The position numbers and the translations under genes were made by a program. A DNA stretch of 11,742 nucleotides from assembly GCA_022563655.1 (NCBI GenBank), contig JADFMW010000055.1:388-12129 (forward strand). Direction: 5' to 3'. Below, piece after piece: positions 6,804-11,742 of the stretch; the stretch's first letter is position 1, and every line of letters begins with the position of its first letter. The DNA comes from Pseudomonadota bacterium (GTDB lineage: Bacteria; Pseudomonadota; Alphaproteobacteria; JAAXGF01). The notes under the pieces were generated by a model that was not told where the DNA came from, ran no database searches, and worked only from the letters and a program-made list of their open reading frames with translations.

Positions 6804-8072
6804 CTACGCGGGCGGGCTGCCGGCGGGCGAGCCGGCGGCGCGGCGCGGCAGGTAGCGGCCGTAGAACCTGGGGTCGAGGATCAAGCTGCGCGCGGGCTCG
6901 GGGTTGGCGTCGGCGACGCGCAGAATGGTTTGCGCATTGGTATGATCGATGTAGGGCGACGTGAGCTTGAGCAGCCCGCCGGCGGTCTTGACGTGTTCGA
7001 ATACGCTCTCGATCTCCCGCGCCAGCGCGCTTCCGGGCTGCCGATCCCGTTGGTGTCCGTCCCACGCGCGCCTGAGCGTCTCGGCCAATGACCGGCTTCT
7101 CAGCCAGCGCCCGATAGAGCGGGCCAGCGGCTGGTTGGGATAGTTTCTCGCCACCCGCGCGAGGCCGGCGCGGACATGGGCATCGACATAGGCGAGGTAA
7201 GGGGTATCGTAATCCGTCTCTCCGTCCCACGGACTGTCGGTCAGAATGAGCCTTGGGCCGCGGCGGGCGGTCAGGCGGTCGGGGTTGAGAAGGAAGTAGG
7301 CGCGGGAGCGGCCGCCGACCCGCAGCGTTTGGCGATAGTCGTAAAAGGCCCCACAACCGTACACCGACATGTGCAGATGGCTGACCGCGGCCTTGCCCCC
7401 CGTGGCCGTGTTCTTGCCCTGGGTGCCGATGCACGTGTTGCGATCGAGGGCATCGCCGCGGCCGACGAGCAGCCGCTCGAGATGCGAGATCTGGATGTCG
7501 ACGATGCCGTATTCGATGACGACGCCCTTTGCGGCGGTGCCGTATTTGAAATCCTGCACGTAGCGGACCTTCCCCGCGACCGGAGAGGTCACCGGGATGC
7601 CATGCAGGAAGGCATAATCGCTGCCGGCGACGTTGCGCCCGCCATTTTCGATTTCCCTGATATGCGCCGCGAAATCGCCCTGCACATTGTTGTAGCGGTT
7701 GTATCCCGGCTCGGCCGCGAGCAGGTTTTGCGGCGTCGCGAGGAACAGGATGCCCGATGCCGTGAGCAGCGAGCCGCCCTTGAGGAACGCCCGCCTCGTC
7801 AACGCCGTCTTGGTGTGAACGGGCGCCGCGCGCGCCGTCTCGCCGCGACCGCAGGGGGGGTTGGAATCGGGTTTCCGAGGCCCACGGACCGGGCCGCGGC
7901 GGAGGCCGGCGTCTTGCGGGTTCGCGCCGTCGCCGCGGCGGCCCGGCCGGCGATCTCGTTGGATCGCCGGCCGGCGCGCGCTCTCTAATGTCCCCGAGTC
8001 TGCACCGGAATTCTGAAGCTTGGTGATACTCTCAAGCTCGAGCGGCCCATGCCGCTCTGCCGACTCCAACAC
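6804..8072 (-). CDS. Tat-exported LytM/M23-like protein with incomplete zinc site
   Basis: 422 aa from the GTG at 8072. A twin-arginine motif LTRRAFLKGG is followed by a hydrophobic stretch ending TPQNLLAAEPG, a Tat signal with cleavage near residue 121. The next about 110 residues follow the LytM/M23 pattern: GSDYAFLHGIPVTSPVAGKV, VDIQISHLERLLVGRGDALD and SHLHMSVYG. The Asp ligand (D152), the His of ISHL (H197) and the HLH pair (H232, H234) are present. The His expected four residues before the Asp is Val (V148), so catalysis is doubtful. The C-terminal 150 residues are not recognised. Start: no ATG is available. GTG 8072 has GGAGG seven bases upstream but gives an unusually long, Arg-rich n-region of about 90 residues containing a DNA hairpin. 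TTG at 7802 would give a compact Tat signal but has a weak ribosome site. The reading frame stays open to a TTG at 8141. The role is probably periplasmic cell-wall binding or hydrolase regulation. Confidence 0.75.
   Translation of the reverse strand: MLESAERHGPLELESITKLQNSGADSGTLESARRPAIQRDRRPGRRGDGANPQDAGLRRGPVRGPRKPDSNPPCGRGETARAAPVHTKTALTRRAFLKGGSLLTASGILFLATPQNLLAAEPGYNRYNNVQGDFAAHIREIENGGRNVAGSDYAFLHGIPVTSPVAGKVRYVQDFKYGTAAKGVVIEYGIVDIQISHLERLLVGRGDALDRNTCIGTQGKNTATGGKAAVSHLHMSVYGCGAFYDYRQTLRVGGRSRAYFLLNPDRLTARRGPRLILTDSPWDGETDYDTPYLAYVDAHVRAGLARVARNYPNQPLARSIGRWLRSRSLAETLRRAWDGHQRDRQPGSALAREIESVFEHVKTAGGLLKLTSPYIDHTNAQTILRVADANPEPARSLILDPRFYGRYLPRRAAGSPAGSPPA
7943..7974. repeat. Perfect 13-bp inverted repeat with 6-nt loop (strong hairpin)
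   Basis: Arms 7943-7955 (CCGGCCGGCGATC) and 7962-7974 (GATCGCCGGCCGG) are exact reverse complements around TCGTTG. It lies between the promoter and the Tat signal of the LytM-like gene, either in its 5' leader (if translation starts at the TTG at 7802) or in its N-terminal extension. There is no T-run on either side, so it is not a classical terminator. A smaller hairpin (AGCGGC 8041-8046 with GCCGCT 8051-8056) lies just upstream. Confidence 0.8.
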
Positions 8073-8224
8073 TTTCCGTCCTCCCACCGAGACGCCATTC
8101 CCCTCGAAGGCGCCGTTTTTTGTTAACTTTTCCGGCGACAATTGGGCGTCGGAAGGTTAATATCCGGGCATTATTCGGCGGAACCAATTCGCCGTTACCC
8201 TTTCTCGTTTATTCAATGGATCGG

Positions 8225-8252
8225 ATTATAACATAAAAACACGCGAAATCAA
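8225..8252 (-). promoter_or_regulatory. Near-consensus sigma-70 promoter of the LytM-like gene
   Basis: On the minus strand a -35 TTGATT (8252-8247), a 16-bp spacer and a perfect -10 TATAAT (8230-8225) are present. Transcription would start near 8218, leaving a leader of about 146 nt to the GTG at 8072 or about 415 nt to the TTG at 7802. The region is AT-rich in an otherwise GC-rich sequence. Confidence 0.6.
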
Positions 8253-8271
8253 CTAGAAAGTTTACACTGTG

Positions 8272-8324
8272 TTAACGGTTCTACATTAACCATTCCTTGG
8301 TTAACCATTCATACTTCTGTTAAC
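8272..8324. promoter_or_regulatory. Cluster of four TTAAC elements, CtrA-like half-sites
   Basis: TTAAC starts at 8272, 8286, 8301 and 8320 (spacing 14, 15 and 19). Two copies are the identical 10-mer TTAACCATTC (8286-8295, 8301-8310). Two are the palindrome GTTAAC (8271-8276, 8319-8324). A fifth GTTAAC is at 8122-8127 in the leader. The cluster sits 20-75 bp upstream of the -35 of the minus-strand promoter, a natural place for a regulator. TTAACCAT resembles alphaproteobacterial CtrA sites, but the usual TTAA–N7–TTAA spacing is absent, so the identity of the protein is inferred only. Confidence 0.5.
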
Positions 8325-8330
8325 TATTTT

Positions 8331-8530
8331 GACGGGTGCAAAGCCGCGTTCGCGGCGGGGCTTGGCGGCGCCGCGGCCGCGCACGGCGGTCTCCCCTCGC
8401 CGTGGCTCGTGCGGCGATAGGCTTGTCCATGCGCCGGACGCCATGATGGCGGCGGGCGGTCGACAACGCGCCGATCCGCCACACCGCCGCGCCGCCGTTC
8501 CGAGCGCGACTTTGAACTAAAGCTTTACAC
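8331..8530. other. GC-rich intergenic stretch without a supported gene
   Basis: Between the TTAAC cluster and the MarR promoter I find no coding sequence with recognisable content; short open frames here are Arg/Ala/Pro-rich and look like chance. A small hairpin-prone segment lies at about 8336-8366 (AAGCC 8341-8345 with GGCTT 8359-8363). The whole gap between the two divergent genes (8073-8621) is otherwise promoter and leader sequence described in separate entries. Confidence 0.5.
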
Positions 8531-8559
8531 TTGGCCCCCATGCGTGGCTCGGGTACACT
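8531..8559 (+). promoter_or_regulatory. Candidate promoter of the LdtR-like regulator
   Basis: TTGGCC (8531-8536), a 17-bp spacer and TACACT (8554-8559) match sigma-70 elements at four of six bases each. Transcription would start near 8566, about 56 nt before the GTG start. The same TACACT hexamer appears in front of cutA. Confidence 0.35.
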
Positions 8560-8621
8560 CGCGGCGGCGGCGCGGCCCGGCCGCGCGCCGATGAGGGTTC
8601 AGCGTTTTACGCGGAGCGGTC

Positions 8622-9083
8622 GTGACCCAGGTTTACTTCGATCTGACGCGTCTGATCGAGCGCCTCCACCGGCGCTTTCTCGACGTGCTGAAGGCCGAGC
8701 TCGACCATCTCGGCGTCGAGGACATCAACCCCGTCCAGAGCCTGATTCTGTCGAACATCGACAGCGACGAGATCACCGTCCGCGACCTCGTCAGGCGCGG
8801 CTATTACCTCGGCTCGAATGCGTCGTACAACATCAAGAAGCTGGTCGAGAGCGGTTATCTCGAGCACGAGCGCTCGCCGCGCGACCGCCGCTCGGTGCGC
8901 ATCCGGCTGTCGCCCAAGGCGATCGAGCTGCGCGCAAAGGTGCGCGAGCTGCAAGAGGTCCACGCCGGCGCGCTAACCGAGATCCCGGGCGCCGCCGAAG
9001 AGCTCGATCGCGCGTGCGGCGCGCTGCGCAAGCTCGAGCGCCGCTGGTCGGACACCATCCAATTCGGCCCCACCGACGACTGA
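8622..9083 (+). CDS. MarR-family winged-helix regulator, LdtR-like
   Basis: 153 aa. The winged helix-turn-helix occupies about residues 35-100: INPVQSLILSNI (35-46), a recognition-helix region GSNASYNIKKLVESGYL (64-80) and a wing RSPRDRRSVRIRLS (84-97). Flanking helices (about 5-30 and 101-145) form the MarR dimer interface. The N-terminus (YFDLTRLIERLHRRFLDVLK) and RRGYYLGSNASYN closely resemble, from memory, the alphaproteobacterial LdtR group, known in Liberibacter and rhizobia for control of an L,D-transpeptidase and osmotic stress tolerance. The start is GTG at 8622, with GGAG five bases upstream (8613-8616). It is divergent from the Tat-exported LytM-like gene, which is a possible target; autoregulation is also likely. 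It stands alone on the plus strand and converges with the hydrolase–OsmC gene. The family is certain; assignment to the LdtR subgroup is less so. Confidence 0.88.
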   Translation: MTQVYFDLTRLIERLHRRFLDVLKAELDHLGVEDINPVQSLILSNIDSDEITVRDLVRRGYYLGSNASYNIKKLVESGYLEHERSPRDRRSVRIRLSPKAIELRAKVRELQEVHAGALTEIPGAAEELDRACGALRKLERRWSDTIQFGPTDD

Positions 9084-9085
9084 AC

Positions 9086-9123
9086 TCCGGGGTCACAAAG
9101 TCCGGGGTCGGGCCGGCCCCCGG
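9086..9123. terminator. Direct repeat and GC hairpin between convergent genes, candidate terminator
   Basis: TCCGGGGTC is repeated at 9086-9094 and 9101-9109. CCGGGG (9102-9107) can pair with CCCCGG (9118-9123), and GGGCCGGCCC (9110-9119) is itself palindromic. It lies in the 49-bp gap between the MarR stop (9083) and the hydrolase–OsmC stop (9133). There is no T-run, so it is only a weak terminator candidate. Confidence 0.35.
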
Positions 9124-9132
9124 TCGGGGGCG

Positions 9133-10356
9133 TCAGAGTTGGTCGGTGAGGCGGCTTTCGATCAGCACCTCCGAGTGTAGCGTGCGGTGAACGGGGCACT
9201 TCTCGGCGATCTCGAGCAGCCTCTGGCGTTGCGCCCCATCGAGCGGGCCTTCGAGCACGATCTCGCGCTCGATGCGGTCGATCTTGCCCTCTTGGGTCTC
9301 ACAGTTTTCGCAGTCGCGGGCGTGAATCTTCTCGTGACGCAAGCGCACCGACACCTTCTCCAGCGGCAGCTTCTTGCGCTCGGCGTACAGGCGCAGCGTC
9401 ATCGTCGTGCAGGCGCCAAGCGCGGCCAGCAATAGCCCGTACGGCGTCGGGCCGGTATCGGCGCCGCCCACGCTCGCCGGCTCGTCGGCCGCGAGGCGGT
9501 GCGGACCGGCGACGATGGCCTGCGCGAAGCGGCTCTCGCCGGTCTCGCTCACCACCACCTCGCCCTGGTCGGCCGCGGGCGGCGCCTCGGCCTCGGCCGC
9601 CGGCAGGTAGCGGCCGACCCAGCCGGCCAGCACCTCGGCGACGTACTCGGCGTCGGCGTGGCGCGTCAAGAGGTGGTCCGCGCTATCGAGCGAGACGAAG
9701 CTTTTCGGGTGCTTGGCGGCGGTGAAGATGCGGGCGGCGTCATCGATGGCGACGGTCTCGTCGATCGGCGAGTGCAGCACCAGGAGCGCCTTGTTCATGG
9801 CGCCGATCGCGGCGTCGAGCTTGTGCCCGGCGAGGTCGTCGAGGAACTGCTTGCGGATGCGGAAGGTGCGCCCGCCGAGCACGACCTCGGCCTCGCCCTC
9901 GCTCTCGATCTCGGCCTTCTGAGCGGCCAACAGGCGGCTCACGTGGGCCGGGTCGGCCGGCGCGCCGATCGTCGCCACCGCCACCGCCTCGGGCACCCGC
10001 GACGCCGCCGCCAGGACCGCGGCGCCGCCGAGGCTGTGGCCGATCAGGATCGCCGGCGCCCGTTCGTGCTGGCGCAGATAGTCGGCGGCCCGGACCAGGT
10101 CCTCGACGTTGGACGAGAAGTTGGTGTTGGCGAACTCGCCCTGGCTGCTGCCGAGCCCGGTGAAGTCGAACCTGAGCACGGCGACGCCGTACGCGGCCAG
10201 CGCGCGGGCGATGCGCGAGGCGGCGAAAATGTCCTTCGAGCATGTGAAGCAATGGGCAAACAAGGCGTAGGCGCGCGGCGCGGCGAGCGGGCGGTCGAGC
10301 CGCGCCGCCAGCGCGTCGCCCTGCGATCCGGTGAACTCGACGCGTTCGCTGGGCAT
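9133..10356 (-). CDS. Bifunctional alpha/beta hydrolase–OsmC family fusion protein
   Basis: 407 aa, two domains. The alpha/beta hydrolase part (about 1-255) has a GHSLGG nucleophile elbow (S108), an Asp in HSPIDE (D199) and a His in DSADHLL (H228), a full catalytic triad. The OsmC/Ohr part (about 265-407) has the peroxidatic-type cysteine in LGACTTMTLRLYAERK (C316) and the partner cysteine in EKCPVHRTL (C387), the usual OsmC pair for reducing organic hydroperoxides. An additional CENC (C349, C352) sits between them. The hydrolase–OsmC fusion is known in Proteobacteria, usually annotated as bifunctional; the hydrolase substrate is unknown. ATG at 10356 follows a strong GAGGGGGG site and begins MPSERVEFTG. 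An upstream in-frame codon would add 20 unconvincing residues. It is divergent from cutA across a 274-bp gap. The cytoplasmic location is inferred, as no signal peptide is visible. Confidence 0.92.
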   Translation of the reverse strand: MPSERVEFTGSQGDALAARLDRPLAAPRAYALFAHCFTCSKDIFAASRIARALAAYGVAVLRFDFTGLGSSQGEFANTNFSSNVEDLVRAADYLRQHERAPAILIGHSLGGAAVLAAASRVPEAVAVATIGAPADPAHVSRLLAAQKAEIESEGEAEVVLGGRTFRIRKQFLDDLAGHKLDAAIGAMNKALLVLHSPIDETVAIDDAARIFTAAKHPKSFVSLDSADHLLTRHADAEYVAEVLAGWVGRYLPAAEAEAPPAADQGEVVVSETGESRFAQAIVAGPHRLAADEPASVGGADTGPTPYGLLLAALGACTTMTLRLYAERKKLPLEKVSVRLRHEKIHARDCENCETQEGKIDRIEREIVLEGPLDGAQRQRLLEIAEKCPVHRTLHSEVLIESRLTDQL

Positions 10357-10417
10357 GGTTCCCCCCTCTTTCGGCGCTCGGGCAGTCTCGTCTGGACCGC
10401 CAAGGTATCGCGGCAAA

Positions 10418-10431
10418 CGTGCGACCGCACG
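10418..10431. promoter_or_regulatory. 14-bp palindrome in the divergent hydrolase-OsmC/cutA control region
   Basis: CGTGCG (10418-10423) and CGCACG (10426-10431) are exact reverse complements around AC. The site is about 62 bp upstream of the hydrolase–OsmC start. It has the size of a dimeric repressor operator; no regulator is identified. Confidence 0.35.
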
Positions 10432-10509
10432 CGAAGATTGTTCCGGGTTTGCGGCCGCGCCGCGCCGCTATCGAACCTGGGCCGGACGCGCCCTCGGGCA
10501 AGACTCGGC

Positions 10510-10539
10510 TTCACCGCCGCCGCGCCCGACTGCTACACT
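10510..10539 (+). promoter_or_regulatory. Candidate cutA promoter
   Basis: TTCACC (10510-10515), an 18-bp spacer and TACACT (10534-10539) match sigma-70 elements at four of six bases each. The leader to the ATG at 10631 would be about 85 nt. The GCTACACTC context resembles the element in front of the MarR gene. Confidence 0.35.
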
Positions 10540-10563
10540 CCGCTCGGCGGCGCGCGGCGCGCG

Positions 10564-10590
10564 GCGCAAGGCGCAAGGCACAAGGCGCAT
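10564..10590. repeat. 7-bp tandem repeat in the cutA leader
   Basis: GCGCAAG, GCGCAAG and GCACAAG occur in tandem at 10564-10584 and continue as GCGCAT. They lie between the candidate promoter and the cutA ribosome-binding site. This is a slippage-prone stretch; no function is evident. Confidence 0.6.
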
Positions 10591-10630
10591 CGGCCGCGCA
10601 AGCGGGCGCGCGCCGGAAAGGAGGACGATG

Positions 10631-10954
10631 ATGCCGTGCATGATTTACATGACCGCGGCCGATGAAGACGAGGCGGCGCGCATCGGCCGCGCGCTGGTCG
10701 AGGCGCGGCTCGCGGCCTGCGTCAACATCATTCCCGGCATGCGCTCGTTCTACCGCTGGCAGGGCGAGGTGCGGGACGACCGCGAGGTGGTGATGATCGC
10801 CAAGTCGCGCAGGACCCTGGTCGACGCCCTCGTCGCTCGGGTCAAGGAGCTGCACAGCTACGAGTACCCGTGCGTCGTCGCCCTGCCGATCGAGGGCGGC
10901 AACCGCGACTTCCTCGACTGGATCGCCGCCGAGACCGAGGGCGGAACGGGCTGA
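10631..10954 (+). CDS. cutA: CutA family divalent-cation tolerance protein
   Basis: 107 aa, the usual CutA length. Family hallmarks in order: ARIGRALVEARLAACVNIIP (16-35) with the conserved cysteine C30, SFYRWQGEV (39-47), VVMIAKSR (53-60), and LHSYEYPCVVALPI (74-87) ending in FLDWI (94-98). CutA proteins are small, very stable trimers with a PII-like ferredoxin fold that bind copper and other divalent cations; the physiological role remains unsettled. Two adjacent ATGs (10628 and 10631) are possible. AGGAGG at 10619-10624 is six bases from the second and only three from the first, so 10631 is chosen. It is divergent from the hydrolase–OsmC gene and convergent with thyX, and appears to be monocistronic. 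Confidence 0.93.
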   Translation: MPCMIYMTAADEDEAARIGRALVEARLAACVNIIPGMRSFYRWQGEVRDDREVVMIAKSRRTLVDALVARVKELHSYEYPCVVALPIEGGNRDFLDWIAAETEGGTG

Positions 10955-10978
10955 GCGCGAACACGATACAGGGGGTCA

Positions 10979-11019
10979 TCGACGCCGGCCCGGCGCCGAT
11001 CATCGCGGTCGGGGCGATG
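10979..11019. terminator. Two adjacent hairpins between convergent cutA and thyX
   Basis: A 9-bp stem with one mismatch pairs 10979-10987 with 10991-10999 (loop of three). Next to it a perfect 6-bp stem pairs CATCGC (11001-11006) with GCGATG (11014-11019). They lie in the 101-bp gap between the two stops. No T-run follows, so intrinsic termination is uncertain. Confidence 0.35.
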
Positions 11020-11055
11020 GCGGCGCGCGGCGCACGATGAGGAAATGCGCGGCGC

Positions 11056-11742
11056 TCAGGCCTCGCGCCCGAGCACGGCCATCAACTCGCGCCACTCGCG
11101 CTTGGCCAGCCCGCTTGTCTCCTGCGTCACCTCTTCGCCGGCGAGCAGGCGCTTGACCGCCTCGAGGCCGGCGGCCGAGAGCGCGGCGCCGCCCATCTGG
11201 TAGTCCATGAACGCCTCGAAGGTGAGCGGCACCCAGCGCTTCACCGTCTCCATCATGGCGCGCGCGTAGACGCGGATCTCGTACTGCGAGTGGTCGTCGG
11301 CGCGCAGGCCGAGGAAGTGCAACAGGTTGAAGAGGTCGATCTTCCAGTACCACTGAGTATAGAAGTTGAGGCTCAGGTTCATGCGCGCGAGCTCGCGCGC
11401 GAGGCCCGAGCGGTCCGGGTCGATGACGTTGCCCGCCTCGTCCTCGTTGAGCATCTCGACGTAGTGGCCGTAGGCGCGCTCGGCGTCGTCGCGCAGCAGC
11501 TCGAGCACGCGCAGCGCCTCCTTGCCCTCGAGCGCCGCGCCGCGGCCCTGGCGGCTGGTCTGGGACTGGGCGGCGAGGTCGGCGGGCGCCGGCACGTAGA
11601 ACTCGTTGTCGAGGATCGAGTAGCGCGCCGAGTACTCGTTGACGTTGGCCGTGCGGTGGCGGATCCACTGCCGCGCGACGAAGATGGGGAGCTTGACGTG
11701 GTACTTGATCTCGCACATCTCGAACGGCGTGGTGTGGCGGTG
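11056..11742 (-). CDS. thyX: Flavin-dependent thymidylate synthase ThyX (N-terminus beyond window edge)
   Basis: The frame is open to the right edge of the window; the visible protein begins HRHTTPFEMCEIKYHVK, which is internal to ThyX, so roughly the first 80 residues are missing and the internal ATG at 11718 is not the start. The ThyX signature RHRTANVNEYSARYS is at about 11616-11660, here with Asn where the general RHRxxSxNExSxRY motif has Ser. The NLSLNFYTQWYWKIDLFNLLHFLGLR segment and the DHSQYEIRVYARAM block (about 11247-11300) are also typical. ThyX makes dTMP from dUMP using methylenetetrahydrofolate, NADPH and FAD as a tetramer. The C-terminus, ending at 11056, is intact. It converges with cutA. 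A ThyA elsewhere in the genome cannot be judged from here. Confidence 0.95.
   Translation of the reverse strand, partial: HRHTTPFEMCEIKYHVKLPIFVARQWIRHRTANVNEYSARYSILDNEFYVPAPADLAAQSQTSRQGRGAALEGKEALRVLELLRDDAERAYGHYVEMLNEDEAGNVIDPDRSGLARELARMNLSLNFYTQWYWKIDLFNLLHFLGLRADDHSQYEIRVYARAMMETVKRWVPLTFEAFMDYQMGGAALSAAGLEAVKRLLAGEEVTQETSGLAKREWRELMAVLGREA

Noticed and set aside
8320..8541. Short open frames on both strands in the gap before the MarR gene
   Set aside because: Basic, low-complexity translations with no ribosome site or recognised content.
10357..10416. 20-residue N-terminal extension of the hydrolase–OsmC protein
   Set aside because: The ATG at 10356 has a strong ribosome-binding site directly upstream, and the extension adds no family-like sequence.
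10331..10630. 100-residue upstream extension of cutA
   Set aside because: CutA homology begins at the ATG at 10631, which has AGGAGG at proper spacing; the upstream part is promoter and repeat sequence.
9499..10665. 388-codon open frame on the plus strand opposite the hydrolase–OsmC gene
   Set aside because: Antisense shadow of a gene with intact catalytic triad and OsmC cysteines; no domain recognised.
11716..11718. ATG at 11718 as the thyX start
   Set aside because: The HRHTTPFE residues before it are typical internal ThyX sequence and the frame stays open to the window edge.

Overview
The window is a GC-rich bacterial chromosome fragment, most likely from an alphaproteobacterium. The evidence is a MarR regulator resembling the LdtR group, a fused alpha/beta-hydrolase–OsmC protein, a ThyX with the RHRTANVNEYSARY motif and TTAACCATT-type promoter elements. 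This assignment is inferred from recalled family features, not from a database search. No tRNA, rRNA, CRISPR array or insertion sequence was seen. Both ends of the window cut genes.

Layout. (1) 3-2504, plus strand: the C-terminal part of a large single-chain restriction-modification enzyme, type ISP-like. It has an adenine-specific methyltransferase domain and a target-recognition/C-terminal region. Its second half is visibly AT-richer than everything else, so this looks like a transferred defence gene beside core genes. (2) 2520-6638, minus strand: a compact four-gene run in the order DUF898/YjgN membrane protein, M48 membrane metalloprotease (TTG start directly after the YjgN stop), class IV aminotransferase and agmatinase/guanidinobutyrase-type ureohydrolase. 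(3) 6804-8072, minus strand: a Tat-exported protein with a LytM/M23-like fold that lacks one zinc ligand. It is preceded by a long leader with a 13-bp hairpin, a near-consensus promoter and a cluster of TTAAC elements. (4) 8622-9083, plus strand: an LdtR-like MarR regulator divergent from (3). (5) 9133-10356, minus strand: an alpha/beta hydrolase fused to an OsmC domain. (6) 10631-10954, plus strand: CutA. (7) 11056 to the right edge, minus strand: ThyX, missing its N-terminus.

How the parts may work together. The aminotransferase and ureohydrolase form a plausible two-gene guanidino-compound or amine catabolic module producing urea and an amine or amino acid. YjgN plus M48 is a coupled inner-membrane pair. 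The Tat-exported LytM-like protein and the LdtR-like regulator share a roughly 550-bp control region and may form an envelope-remodelling unit. The OsmC fusion and CutA are divergently transcribed stress-type genes. The most unusual items are the control region of the LytM-like gene, the aminotransferase–ureohydrolase pair, the threefold internal repeat in the DUF898 protein and the mosaic composition of the restriction gene.
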